Below, one piece after another: positions 44,827-53,831 of a stretch of 64,000 nucleotides of DNA. Below the pieces are notes generated by a model. That model ran no database searches. It was not told where the DNA came from and was given only the letters and a program-made list of their open reading frames with translations. The stretch lies in assembly GCA_902775485.1 (NCBI GenBank), contig CACYMJ010000001.1:62001-126000 (forward strand), in the 5' to 3' direction. How positions within the stretch are numbered: the stretch's first letter is position 1; every line of letters begins with the position of its first letter. The stretch comes from an uncultured Lachnospiraceae bacterium. Its GTDB lineage: Bacteria > Bacillota > Clostridia > Lachnospirales > Lachnospiraceae. Both the position numbers and the translations under genes were made by a program.

Positions 44827-46599
44827 TTATCCTATTGTTGCCTCCTTCAGCCATTGTCTTTCATCTTCCTCAAGAAGCGGACCGATCGTCTCATATACAA
44901 GAAGATTATATTCGTAAAGTACCTTTCTCTCATGATCATCAAGGAGCGACAGATCGATCGATTCTCTGTCAAACGGTACAAGTGTCAGCGGTTCAAATCC
45001 GCACATGGGATGAGAATCTATCGGATCGGCTTTTACGACAAGCAGAAGGTTCTCAATTCTGACTCCGAACTTTCCTTCAAGATATATTCCCGGTTCATCG
45101 CTGACTATCACGCCGCATCGAAGCGGTATCTCCCGCTTGCCGCTTCTTCGGGCTATTCTCGCTTCCGACTCATGAACAGACAGGTAACAGCCTACCCCGT
45201 GCCCGATCCCGTGACCGCAATAGTATCCGTTTTCCCATAACGGCAGTTCAGCAAGTGCATCAAGCAGTGTTCCTTCACATCCTTCCGGAAACACGGCATC
45301 CATAAGTCTCAGATTTCCCTTAAGAACTGTTGTATATACCTTTTTTTCTTCTTGGGTGACCTTTCCGAGAGATATGGTTCTTGTAACATCTGTCGTTCCG
45401 TCATATGGATAATGTCCGCCGGAATCTATCAGAAAAAAACCATGATCATCCACATCTGCACATTTGCCTTTTTGAGCCACGTAATGCACGATGGCACTGT
45501 TTTTCCCGTACGCACATATTGTTGCAAAAGATGTATCCGAGCATCCGTTTTCGAGCCTTTTTTTATCAAGCATCTTACCAATTTCATATTCATCGGAAAG
45601 ACTGTTTGTCAATGCGGCTTTTTTCAGATACATTATAAACCGCGTAAGTGTCACGGCGTCCTTTAAATGGGCATTTTTCATGCCTCTTATCTCGGAATCA
45701 TTCTTGATCGCTTTTGTGATGATATCGCAATCACGGCAGCCAAGATGTATACCGGATTCATCAAAGGGCCGTATGATCCCGGTGTTGTTGCTGCATTCAT
45801 CCGATATCACTACATCAGTTGCGATATCATCCAGTTCCCTGTAAAACCGCGAGTACTCTTTGATCAAAATGCTGTCATCTTCCAGCCTCTGTCGGGCACC
45901 TTCATCCAGATTTTTCCTGTTAAGATAAACAGTTGCCGAATAGGATGTTATCATCGCATATGATACCGCGACCGGAACATGATCTATATCCGACCCTCTG
46001 AGATTAAACAGCCACATTATTGCCGTAAGATCCGATAATATATATGTATAGCTCTGCGTCTGTGGAAAGAGTCTTGAAATGTTTGTCCTTGCCGTCTTCA
46101 GCTTGCTGATCGTACTTTGGCCTGCTTTATCTTCTATAGAGACGATCGGTGCAAATGATCTTTGAGGCATGTTTTCAGCAGAGTTTTTTAATATGTCATG
46201 GCCGTCAATGATGCATACGTCAGCCGGAAGCATTCTTACGATCTCATTGTAATGATCGAACGATATCGTTTTTTGGTCAAATGCGATGGTCATCCCGTTC
46301 CAGACATGATCGGAAAGAAAACGCTCAAGAGAAGGAACCCCTGTATTTCCGGATGCCATCAACTCTGTCCCGGTACCCTCAAGTTCTTCCTTAGCCTGAA
46401 TATGATATCTGCTGTCAGTCCACAGCCACGCATTATCCGCACATACAACAAGAGTTCCTGCCGATCCCGTAAAACCCGAAAGATTTTTTATATATCTGTC
46501 ACTTTCCGCGGTATACTCCGACAGATGCTCATCAGACGAAAATACAATGAACCAGTCAATACCGTTTGCGCTCATTTGAGCTCTTAAAGTATCAAGCAT
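44827..46599 (-). CDS. Xaa-Pro aminopeptidase (M24B, PepP/YpdF family)
   Basis: 590 residues. It removes an N-terminal residue before proline, with two metal ions. Two creatinase-like N-terminal domains (to about 300) precede the pita-bread domain. Ligands are visible in DSGGHYPYDGTTDVTRT (two Asp), HGIGHGVGCYLSVHE (His) and DEPGIY plus GVRIENLL (two Glu). The ATG at 46599 is chosen with GGGAG upstream; it overlaps the end of deoC by 8 bases. No terminator is seen after it; pckA's promoter follows directly. Confidence 0.93.
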   Translation of the reverse strand: MLDTLRAQMSANGIDWFIVFSSDEHLSEYTAESDRYIKNLSGFTGSAGTLVVCADNAWLWTDSRYHIQAKEELEGTGTELMASGNTGVPSLERFLSDHVWNGMTIAFDQKTISFDHYNEIVRMLPADVCIIDGHDILKNSAENMPQRSFAPIVSIEDKAGQSTISKLKTARTNISRLFPQTQSYTYILSDLTAIMWLFNLRGSDIDHVPVAVSYAMITSYSATVYLNRKNLDEGARQRLEDDSILIKEYSRFYRELDDIATDVVISDECSNNTGIIRPFDESGIHLGCRDCDIITKAIKNDSEIRGMKNAHLKDAVTLTRFIMYLKKAALTNSLSDEYEIGKMLDKKRLENGCSDTSFATICAYGKNSAIVHYVAQKGKCADVDDHGFFLIDSGGHYPYDGTTDVTRTISLGKVTQEEKKVYTTVLKGNLRLMDAVFPEGCEGTLLDALAELPLWENGYYCGHGIGHGVGCYLSVHESEARIARRSGKREIPLRCGVIVSDEPGIYLEGKFGVRIENLLLVVKADPIDSHPMCGFEPLTLVPFDRESIDLSLLDDHERKVLYEYNLLVYETIGPLLEEDERQWLKEATIG

Positions 46600-47236
46600 T
46601 AATATCTCCCACCACGGAACTCGCACCTATCCGTGAACATCCCATTTCTATAAATGCCTCAGCCTGTTCGGCAGTCCTGATACCGCCCGCGGCCTTGATC
46701 TTAACGTTACCGCTTATCTCCTCCCTGAAGAGTTCGATATCCTCCTTTGTTGCTCCTGCATCACCGAACCCGGTAGATGTCTTGATATAATCAGCGCCGG
46801 TATCTGTTATGATACGGCACATTTTTCTCTTTTCCTCATCGGTCAGGTAGCATGTTTCTATTATCACTTTAAGTATATGACCTTTTGTGACTTCCCTTAT
46901 CTTTTCTATCTCATCTTTGACAAGATCATAATTACCGTTCTTGACTTCACATATATTTATCACCATATCGATCTCGTTTGCCCCGAGCCGCAGGCACTCA
47001 AGCGTATCGGCGACTTTTCCCGCACATGTCTCATATCCGAGCGGGAATCCTATAACCGTACATATATTCAGCTCGGGATACTTTTCATGTATCCGCCCGA
47101 CATAACACGGGGGAACGCAAACCGAGGCAGTATTGTTTAACACGGCTTCGCTGCAAAGCTCATCGATCATCTCCCATGTGGCAAAGGGCTTAAGCAGTGT
47201 ATGATCGATATAAGAAAGAATCGTACGTTTATCCAT
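46592..47236 (-). CDS. deoC: deoxyribose-phosphate aldolase
   Basis: 214 residues. It cleaves 2-deoxyribose-5-phosphate to glyceraldehyde-3-phosphate and acetaldehyde, ending deoxynucleoside catabolism. The Schiff-base lysine is in ADYIKTSTGF, and the second Lys in GNVKIKAAGGIR. The N-terminal IDHTLLKPFA is standard. GGAGAGCG precedes the ATG. It is coupled to the aminopeptidase gene and divergent from the CheY-like gene. It fits with the PNP and Cdd genes further along. Confidence 0.96.
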   Translation of the reverse strand: MDKRTILSYIDHTLLKPFATWEMIDELCSEAVLNNTASVCVPPCYVGRIHEKYPELNICTVIGFPLGYETCAGKVADTLECLRLGANEIDMVINICEVKNGNYDLVKDEIEKIREVTKGHILKVIIETCYLTDEEKRKMCRIITDTGADYIKTSTGFGDAGATKEDIELFREEISGNVKIKAAGGIRTAEQAEAFIEMGCSRIGASSVVGDINA

Positions 47237-47288
47237 AATCGCTCTCCTTCCGGGTTTTTTTTCATAACCATTTTAAACATAAACATCT

Positions 47289-47316
47289 TTGAAGTACAGT
47301 GTTTTTATGGTAAAAT
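47289..47316 (+). promoter_or_regulatory. promoter of the CheY/CheX pair
   Basis: TTGAAG, 16-base spacer, TAAAAT. The start codon follows about 60 bases later, with ACGGAGG at 47361-47367. Confidence 0.6.
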
Positions 47317-47375
47317 CTGTATATGCTACGGATTCGGGAAGGTTATCCGGAGCTGATGAAACGGAGGTTATATTT

Positions 47376-47744
47376 ATGAACGGGAATGCAAAGATTCTTG
47401 TATGTGATGATTCGATCCTGGCCAGAAAAAGTCTTGGCGCGATACTTGGCGGATTCGGTTATACGGATATTTCTGAAGTCAACAACGGAGAAGATGCCGT
47501 AAATTTCTGCCGTGATAACAGACCCGATATCATTTTTTTAGATATTGTCATGCCTGTAAAGGACGGTGTGACAGCTACCGCTGAGATCATGGAGTTCAAT
47601 CCCGACTCAAAGATCATCATCGTCTCCTCAGTAGGGACGCAGACTCATATCAAGGAAGCTATCAAAGCGGGAGCAAAAGATTTTATCCAAAAGCCCATTG
47701 ATGAAGAACTGTTAAAGCAGGTATTGGAGAATATTGATGGATAA
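47376..47744 (+). CDS. CheY-like single-domain response regulator
   Basis: 122 residues, receiver domain only. Acidic pair CDDS (Asp11/12), phosphorylation site Asp56 in FLDIVMPVKDG, the switch Ser/Thr in IVSSVGTQ and Lys in FIQKPID are all present. The start ATG at 47376 has ACGGAGG 8 bases upstream; an upstream extension overlaps the promoter and is not believed. With no output domain it likely acts by protein contact. The next gene, overlapping by 8 bases, is CheX-like and may be its phosphatase or target. Confidence 0.93.
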   Translation: MNGNAKILVCDDSILARKSLGAILGGFGYTDISEVNNGEDAVNFCRDNRPDIIFLDIVMPVKDGVTATAEIMEFNPDSKIIIVSSVGTQTHIKEAIKAGAKDFIQKPIDEELLKQVLENIDG

Positions 47745-48246
47745 TAAAAGAGCATATTCCAGAATACTGGAAGCATCTAATTACCTTTCGCTTCCCAATA
47801 TGTCCGATTTTGTCAGAACATATATCGAAAAGCTTGTATATAACATCAGCATGTATGTTGATTCGGACTTCTCTCTGGGAAGTATCGAGATAGTAAACGG
47901 ATTTTCCGGCAAATGTGAGCTTTCCCAGGCGATCACGGGTGTACCAAGTGCGTATTCATGTGTGGAAGGCCGGGAAGATGCGCTTATTTCGTTTGCCGAG
48001 AACTATTCACATCTTGGCATAAAGACTTTTGATGTGCTTGCACGTGAAGCCATACTGGACTTCCTGAATCTTCACAACGGTCTGTTTGTTGTCATGCTTT
48101 CCAAGAACAACATATGTGAGCTCTCTCTTGATGCTCCAAAACAAAACGGGCATTTCTCCATCGATCTTGCGCAATACAAGACGATAACAGTAATACCCGT
48201 TATGTTCTCATATGGAACCGTTAAGTTTTTCCTGTGTGAAATGTGA
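47737..48246 (+). CDS. CheX-like chemotaxis phosphatase-family protein
   Basis: 169 residues from ATG 47737 (GGAGA upstream), overlapping the receiver gene. The helix REAILDFLNLHNGLF resembles the CheC/CheX/FliY active helix, whose usual core is ExxN; here it reads D-F-L-N, keeping Asn but with Asp for Glu. CheX dephosphorylates CheY-P, so this may be a phosphatase with altered rate, or only a binding partner. No che or fli genes lie nearby. The stop codon directly abuts the thrC stop codon on the other strand. Confidence 0.68.
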   Translation: MDNKRAYSRILEASNYLSLPNMSDFVRTYIEKLVYNISMYVDSDFSLGSIEIVNGFSGKCELSQAITGVPSAYSCVEGREDALISFAENYSHLGIKTFDVLAREAILDFLNLHNGLFVVMLSKNNICELSLDAPKQNGHFSIDLAQYKTITVIPVMFSYGTVKFFLCEM

Positions 48247-49731
48247 TCAGGCAAGCACAGACTTTACGGTATCTTTCATATCCTTCACTTCACATGTAGT
48301 GGTGTGAAGGATTTTTGCATTCTTCAGAGATGTTACCGCAAAAGGTACAGGAACTTTTGATAATTTGCTGAGTCTGTCAGCAGTTTCAAGATCGTCATCC
48401 GATACAAGCGAAGGATCTATGGCTCTTGTTACCGTTCCTGCAAATTTATAAGGGCTTGCCGTCGAGACTATAACCGTAGGGGTCGTGTCGGCTTCTCTGT
48501 TTCTGTAATCAAAATAAACTCCCGCAGCCACTGCCGTATGCGGATCTATAAGATATCCGGACGAATCAAAGACACGCTTTATCGTCTGCATTGTCTTATC
48601 TTCGTCAGAATATCCGGCCCAAAACATCCCAACAGCCTCTCTCATCTGTTCATCGATCTTATATTCTCCATCCGAGGAAAGCATGTTCATCAGCGAGGCG
48701 CATTTTGCACTGTCATTGCCGCATATATGATATATGAGTCTTTCAAGATTGCTTGATATCAATATATCCATCGACGGAGACGATGTAAGGACAAATTTCC
48801 TTTTTCTGTCATAAATACCAGTATCAAAGAAATCAAACAAAACCCTGTTCTCATTCGAAGCACATATCAGTTTGTTGACCGGCAGTCCGAGACGGGATGC
48901 ATAAAAAGCGGCAAGTATGTTGCCGAAGTTCCCGGTCGGAACGGTAAAATTAACCTTCTGCCCGACTTTTATGGCATCACGTTTTACAAGCTGCGTATAT
49001 GCATAGAAATAATAAACTATCTGCGGCACGAGACGTCCGATATTAATTGAATTGGCCGAAGAAAACATTATCCCTTTGGAACTCATCCGGGATGCAAGAT
49101 CATTGTCGGAGAAAATACTCTTAACACCGCTTTGACAATCATCAAAGTTTCCGTTAACGCCGATAACATATGTATTGCTGCCCTTCTGGGTGATCATTTG
49201 CTTCTTCTGTATCGGGCTGACACCGTCCTTGGGGTAGAAAACGATTATCTTTGTACCCTTAACATCGGCAAATCCGGCAAGCGCAGCCTTACCCGTATCT
49301 CCGCTCGTCGCAGTAAGGATAACGATATCTTTGGTCAGGTTATTCTTTTTGGCTGCCGTGCTCATAAGATGCGGCAATATCGAAAGCGCCATATCCTTAA
49401 AAGCTATCGTCGCACCATGATACAGTTCAAGAAAATATGCCCCGTCCGCTTCATTTATCGGAGCTATTACCTTTGTATCAAATTTATCGTCATATGCCCT
49501 GTCTATGCACGTGCGAAGTTCTTCCTCGGTAAAATCAGTCAGAAACAGTTTCATGATCGTATAAGCTGTTTCCTTATAATCCATCCCGCAAAGGTCTTCG
49601 ATCTTAAAATCGGCAACAGGAAACTTTTGCGGCACAAACAGTCCGCCGTCCTTTGCCAGTCCCTGTATTATGGCAGCTGATGATGTGTAAAGTCCGGCAT
49701 CACCACGGGTACTTTTATACATGATATCCAT
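48247..49731 (-). CDS. thrC: threonine synthase
   Basis: 494 residues, the longer (yeast/E. coli-like) class. It is a PLP enzyme that turns O-phosphohomoserine into threonine. The PLP lysine is in GATIAFKDMAL; the phosphate loop is ATSGDTGKAALAG. The N-terminus YKSTRGD is typical. The start ATG shares its A with the stop of the 51-residue membrane protein gene (TAATG) and has AGGTGA upstream. It is the last gene of a long minus-strand run. No minus-strand terminator is seen, so transcripts may run antisense into the CheX gene. Confidence 0.95.
   Translation of the reverse strand: MDIMYKSTRGDAGLYTSSAAIIQGLAKDGGLFVPQKFPVADFKIEDLCGMDYKETAYTIMKLFLTDFTEEELRTCIDRAYDDKFDTKVIAPINEADGAYFLELYHGATIAFKDMALSILPHLMSTAAKKNNLTKDIVILTATSGDTGKAALAGFADVKGTKIIVFYPKDGVSPIQKKQMITQKGSNTYVIGVNGNFDDCQSGVKSIFSDNDLASRMSSKGIMFSSANSINIGRLVPQIVYYFYAYTQLVKRDAIKVGQKVNFTVPTGNFGNILAAFYASRLGLPVNKLICASNENRVLFDFFDTGIYDRKRKFVLTSSPSMDILISSNLERLIYHICGNDSAKCASLMNMLSSDGEYKIDEQMREAVGMFWAGYSDEDKTMQTIKRVFDSSGYLIDPHTAVAAGVYFDYRNREADTTPTVIVSTASPYKFAGTVTRAIDPSLVSDDDLETADRLSKLSKVPVPFAVTSLKNAKILHTTTCEVKDMKDTVKSVLA
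48280..48316 (+). terminator. plus-strand terminator lying inside thrC
   Basis: A 9-bp perfect stem ATCCTTCAC / GTGAAGGAT with a 15-base loop, then TTTTT, reading on plus. It lies 34 bases beyond the CheX stop and within the last codons of thrC. Confidence 0.7.
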
Positions 49732-49886
49732 TATTTATCACCTGCCGCCTCTTGCGAACCTTCGGTATTTTTTGAATCTTTGATCTCCCTGAGCTTTTTC
49801 CCGCATAAAACCCCGGCTACAATAACTGCCATACTGATGATTACAAGAATAAGATATGACAGGAACGTATTTATGAATGCGATCAT
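49731..49886 (-). CDS. small single-pass membrane protein (51 residues), unknown
   Basis: Read by eye: ATG at 49886 with CGGAGG 9 bases upstream, TAA at 49731-49733. One membrane helix (SYLILVIISMAVIVAGVLCG) is followed by a basic and then polar tail (KKLREIKDSKN...). The stop is fused to the thrC start as TAATG, so translation is coupled. The clear ribosome site and coupling support a real gene. Its function is unknown; a regulator of a membrane complex is only a guess. Confidence 0.75.
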   Translation of the reverse strand: MIAFINTFLSYLILVIISMAVIVAGVLCGKKLREIKDSKNTEGSQEAAGDK

Positions 49887-49927
49887 TTGGTTTACCTCCG
49901 TTTACGGTTTGACTGAAATCTAATATA

Positions 49928-50404
49928 TCACTGCATCGGCGTATCGTCCAGCAGTTCATCGGAAAGTGCTGCTTCTACGGCCATTTTATCACATCTTTCA
50001 TTCTCGGGATGGTCTGCGTGCCCTTTAACCCACGTAAACTTTACATTATGTATCTTCTTTGCTTCAAGGAGCCGCTTCCACAGATCAACGTTTAAAACAG
50101 GCTTTTTATCGGCTTTTCTCCATCCGTTTTTTATCCAGTTATCGATCCAGTTCTGGTTAAATGCATCCGTAACATACTTGCTGTCGGATACTATCTCGAC
50201 ATCACATGGTCTGTTAAGACTCTCAAGACCGGCTATAACTCCCATCAGTTCCATGCGGTTATTTGTTGTCTTTTTGTAACCTGCACTTCTTACACTCTCA
50301 TGCAGGACTCCTTTCGGATCTATATATTGAAGTATAACGCCGTAACCTCCCGGACCGTCAGGATTTCCGCGTGCACTTCCGTCCGTATAAACGGTTACTT
50401 TCAT
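49928..50404 (-). CDS. rnhA: ribonuclease HI
   Basis: 158 residues. It degrades RNA in RNA-DNA hybrids, cytosolic and Mg-dependent. The four acidic ligands are visible in YTDGSARGN, NNRMELMG, VSDSKYV and the late CDKMAVEAA region; the handle GWRKADKKPV is of the type I kind. The ATG at 50404 overlaps the TGA of the MutS-like gene, with GGGAG upstream. The small membrane protein gene follows. Confidence 0.95.
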   Translation of the reverse strand: MKVTVYTDGSARGNPDGPGGYGVILQYIDPKGVLHESVRSAGYKKTTNNRMELMGVIAGLESLNRPCDVEIVSDSKYVTDAFNQNWIDNWIKNGWRKADKKPVLNVDLWKRLLEAKKIHNVKFTWVKGHADHPENERCDKMAVEAALSDELLDDTPMQ

Positions 50405-52059
50405 TCTTTGATCTCCCATTTACCGGTTCTCCTGTATCTATCTGCAAGATCATCGGCAGATGAAACTATACTCTCATCAAAGCCGAGCATCGACAATATG
50501 GTGATCGCATTGGTTTTATCTGCAACTCCCTTTTTTATGAGAAAAGGAAACCTGACTGTATCGTTCTCTATTTCCTCACTGAAATGATACTGATCCATTT
50601 CATCATTAAGCAGAACCGTCAATTCCCTGTCATGAGTCGCCGCGAAGCACAATATATCCTTTTTGCAAAGATATCTGAGGACCTGAGTACTTGCTGCGAT
50701 CCTCTCTGTGGTATTTGTACCTTTTAATATCTCGTCTATGATACAAAGACACTTTCCTTCACGTGCCGCATCACAAATGCGCTTGATCGATCTGGCCTCA
50801 GCAACATAATAGCTCTCTTTTGCCAACAGATCATCCGTAAGAGCCATTGAAGTATAGATCGAAAATCTTCCGGATACAAATTCACTTGCAAACGCAAATC
50901 CAAGACAGGCCGCAAATATTTCGTTAACTCCGACAGCTTTCAAAAAAGTGGATTTTCCCGAAGCATTCGATCCGGTTATCATCACTCCCCTGTTCGCATT
51001 TATATCATTACATACCGGATCCTCAACGAGCGGATGATACATCCCCTTTGCAGACAGTATTGATTCTTGTGTAAATACCGCCAGGCAATGATCGCGTTCA
51101 TAAATATAAGACGCCAGACTTATATGGCTGTCAACCATTCCGATATCAACATACATCCGTCGGATGGTTTCGATTGCGGAAATGATCTTTTTTATCTTTA
51201 TACTGTATACGATCAGATCAATATGTGTGATTATCCTTATGTAATCATACAATATGGCAAACGGTGATGATGTGGTGCTCTCCCTGTAAGGTATCAGACA
51301 TTTTGCACTTAATAGCGAAAAAAGCTCCCGATATTGGTCAAAATCCTCACATCCGGCCGCATTAAGCTTTTCGGCACATGCGATAAGCTGCAGGCACATC
51401 GCCAGACCCTTTAGATTTTCATCCATCACCCTTTTCCCCGAAAAATAAGTTATAACGGATATCACCAACATGATCACGGTCAAAGCGATACCCGCAGCCG
51501 GAATGAAAAGAGATAATATTATTCCCGCAATAATAAGAACCATCATTGAGATATCGATCATGATATTTCTTTGCTTCGCATGTTCAAGACCGGATATGAG
51601 CACAAATACATCCGTATTGTTTCTGTGCCCGAGGCGGCTGAGAATATAAGCATGATCGACAGCTTTATCCTTATTGTTTATATATTGATGGATCTTTTCA
51701 TATCTGATCGCAGAAACACTCTCTTCATGCGGTATAAAACGAAGAAGAGCATACAGACAGTCCCGTCCTGCCGGGCTCATGCATCTGTCCAGCCTCGAAT
51801 ATATATCATGAAGCTGCAGATCCCTGGTGGTGATATCATCAATATACTGATCCGCCGGATGGCATTTACCGTAATATGCCATGAATTCAGACTGATTTAG
51901 TAAAAAAGAACAATCTTCCGGTATTGTATCCCGCTTTCCGAAAAAGGATCTTATCTTCTCTTTCCGCCTGTTATCTTTCTCCTTTTCCCGAAGGAAAGAA
52001 GATATGATCAGCACAGCGATCAGCAGCCAGAACAGTATCCAAAATATGATAGAAGCCAT
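50401..52059 (-). CDS. membrane-anchored MutS-family ATPase
   Basis: 552 residues. One N-terminal helix (about 3-22) and a pair near 170-206 anchor it in the membrane. The C-terminal third is a MutS ABC ATPase: Walker A GSNASGKST (363-371), Walker B CIIDE (439-443), signature region LKGTNTTERIA, and a late TH in FAATHDREL. There is no mismatch-binding domain I and no Smr domain, so it is neither MutS1 nor MutS2. A role in DNA repair is not implied. It lies 3 bases below the amidohydrolase gene and overlaps rnhA. Confidence 0.85.
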   Translation of the reverse strand: MASIIFWILFWLLIAVLIISSFLREKEKDNRRKEKIRSFFGKRDTIPEDCSFLLNQSEFMAYYGKCHPADQYIDDITTRDLQLHDIYSRLDRCMSPAGRDCLYALLRFIPHEESVSAIRYEKIHQYINNKDKAVDHAYILSRLGHRNNTDVFVLISGLEHAKQRNIMIDISMMVLIIAGIILSLFIPAAGIALTVIMLVISVITYFSGKRVMDENLKGLAMCLQLIACAEKLNAAGCEDFDQYRELFSLLSAKCLIPYRESTTSSPFAILYDYIRIITHIDLIVYSIKIKKIISAIETIRRMYVDIGMVDSHISLASYIYERDHCLAVFTQESILSAKGMYHPLVEDPVCNDINANRGVMITGSNASGKSTFLKAVGVNEIFAACLGFAFASEFVSGRFSIYTSMALTDDLLAKESYYVAEARSIKRICDAAREGKCLCIIDEILKGTNTTERIAASTQVLRYLCKKDILCFAATHDRELTVLLNDEMDQYHFSEEIENDTVRFPFLIKKGVADKTNAITILSMLGFDESIVSSADDLADRYRRTGKWEIKE

Positions 52060-52062
52060 ATA

Positions 52063-53352
52063 TCAGTCCCTGTATTTTGCCATCAGAGTATTTGCGTTTT
52101 CATATATACGTTCAGGATCGACACCGCACTTATACTCTCCGTCTTCGTAAAGTATCTTTCCGTTACACATCGTCATTTTTACATTTGCCCTGCTTCCGGA
52201 GTAAACAATATTGACAGGAATATTATTTACAGGCTGCATGTTAGGCTGATGCATGTCTATCATGATGATATCTGCCTTTTTGCCTGATGCGAGAACATCG
52301 CAGTCATTCAGATTCATACATAAACTTCCGTTCACCGTTGCCATTTTAAGCACTTCTGCCGGAACAACGGCTGCTGCATCCATATCATGCAGTTTTGCAA
52401 GTCCTGTCGTCAGAAACATCTCCCTGAACATATCCAGGCTGTTATTGGATGACGGTCCATCCGTACCTATCGCAACTCTGATCCCTTCCTTGAGATATCT
52501 GGATAAAGGAGCTATTCCGCTTGCAAGCTTTGTGTTCGATCCGGGATTGGTAACTACAAACAGATCATGCTTTTTGAATATCTCGATATCCTCATCCGAA
52601 AGATATACACAGTGATATCCACCCCCGCCGTTTCTGAACATATCAAGGCTTTCAAACAACTGTGTCGGGGTACAGCCGTGCCTTTCGATACATTCATCAA
52701 CTTCCTTTCTTGTTTCGGAATTGTGCGTAAATACCGGAGATGAATACTTTGCCGCTATATCGCTTATAGATGCAAGCAGCTCCTTAGTACATGTATATTC
52801 GGCATGAAATCCTATCATATAGCTGCAAAATCCGTCATTTCTGTTAAGCGTCTCAAATCTTCTTTCAACCTCTGACAGCTCCGGACCGAATTTATTTATA
52901 TCGCAGCATCCCACATAACGAATACCCATCTCGTTACATGCCCTTGCGGTCTCGGCCGGATTCATATACATATCAAATACTGCGGTCACTCCGGTTGCAA
53001 GGTATTCCAAAACGGCAAGACGTGCAAACTCATACATATCTTCGGCACCAAGTTTTGCCTCCAGCGGAAAGATCTTTGTGCTCAGCCAGTCCCACAGCGG
53101 CATATCATCAGCATATGAGCGCATACCCGTCATGGCGGAATGGGTATGAGCATCTTTAAATGAAGGCATCAGTACATTACCGTTGCAATCTTTTTCACAG
53201 TCAAATTTAATTCCCGAAGCTGCGATCTGTTCATCGCTTTTCGCTTCGCCTACATATGAGATCCTGTCATCTTCGATCCAGATCTCACCTTTTATGGTTT
53301 CAACCGGCTGCTGCATCGTTATTATGTGCGCATTATAAAGTCTTGTATTCAT
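52063..53352 (-). CDS. amidohydrolase, MtaD-like (S-adenosylhomocysteine/methylthioadenosine deaminase family)
   Basis: 429 residues. TIM-barrel metal-dependent deaminase. Ligands and motifs: FKDAHTHSAMTG (HxH), GFHAEYTCT, FTHNSETRKEVDEC and GTDGPSSNNSLDMFREM. The last motif is characteristic of the Mta/SAH deaminase and chlorohydrolase group. Being next to Cdd and PNP favours a nucleoside or base substrate. The exact substrate (SAH, MTA, adenosine or guanine-like) is not settled. It lies 49 bases after cdd. Confidence 0.86.
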   Translation of the reverse strand: MNTRLYNAHIITMQQPVETIKGEIWIEDDRISYVGEAKSDEQIAASGIKFDCEKDCNGNVLMPSFKDAHTHSAMTGMRSYADDMPLWDWLSTKIFPLEAKLGAEDMYEFARLAVLEYLATGVTAVFDMYMNPAETARACNEMGIRYVGCCDINKFGPELSEVERRFETLNRNDGFCSYMIGFHAEYTCTKELLASISDIAAKYSSPVFTHNSETRKEVDECIERHGCTPTQLFESLDMFRNGGGGYHCVYLSDEDIEIFKKHDLFVVTNPGSNTKLASGIAPLSRYLKEGIRVAIGTDGPSSNNSLDMFREMFLTTGLAKLHDMDAAAVVPAEVLKMATVNGSLCMNLNDCDVLASGKKADIIMIDMHQPNMQPVNNIPVNIVYSGSRANVKMTMCNGKILYEDGEYKCGVDPERIYENANTLMAKYRD

Positions 53353-53401
53353 ATATCTCTCCTTTTGAGTATACTTGAAGGATCTTTCTGATCCTTTTCA
53401 T

Positions 53402-53821
53402 TTATTTCAGATTGTCCGGTCCGAAACTCTTCGGAAACAATTCCTCTAAAGTGTATTCCTCGTAATCATCAAGCGATCTTGCCACATACACTTTAAACGT
53501 TTCGGGATCGGCAAACTCCCTGAGAACCTGTCGGCACATTCCGCAGGGATATGCATGATCCGACAGGATATCTTTCTCCTCATCCGCACCTCCGGCAATG
53601 GCAATGGCTTTGAATTCCTTTATTCCTGATGCGACTGCCGAAAAGACGGCTACTCTCTCGGCACATACTGTAGCACCGTATGAGGCGTTTTCAATATTAC
53701 ATCCGCATACTATCTGATCGTTGCCGCAAAGGAGCGCTGCACCAACCCGGTATCCGGAATATGGCGCGTAGCTGTTTTCTCTTGCCGTCATGGCAGCATT
53801 TATCAGTTTTCGTGTATCCAT
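53402..53821 (-). CDS. cdd: cytidine deaminase
   Basis: 139 residues, tetrameric small form. It turns (deoxy)cytidine into (deoxy)uridine using zinc. The site reads CAERVAVFSA (Cys and catalytic Glu) and PCGMCRQVL (two Cys). YAPYSGYRVGAALLC is the family opening. It is 10 bases after the BMP lipoprotein gene. Downstream there is a 7-bp hairpin at 53378-53396 without a T run on this strand. Confidence 0.96.
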   Translation of the reverse strand: MDTRKLINAAMTARENSYAPYSGYRVGAALLCGNDQIVCGCNIENASYGATVCAERVAVFSAVASGIKEFKAIAIAGGADEEKDILSDHAYPCGMCRQVLREFADPETFKVYVARSLDDYEEYTLEELFPKSFGPDNLK

Positions 53822-53831
53822 AATAAACCTC

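Noticed and set aside
53378..53396. Terminator between cdd and the amidohydrolase gene
   Set aside because: The 7-bp hairpin is followed by CAAG, not a T run, on the transcribed minus strand; the T-rich side is on plus, where no gene ends.
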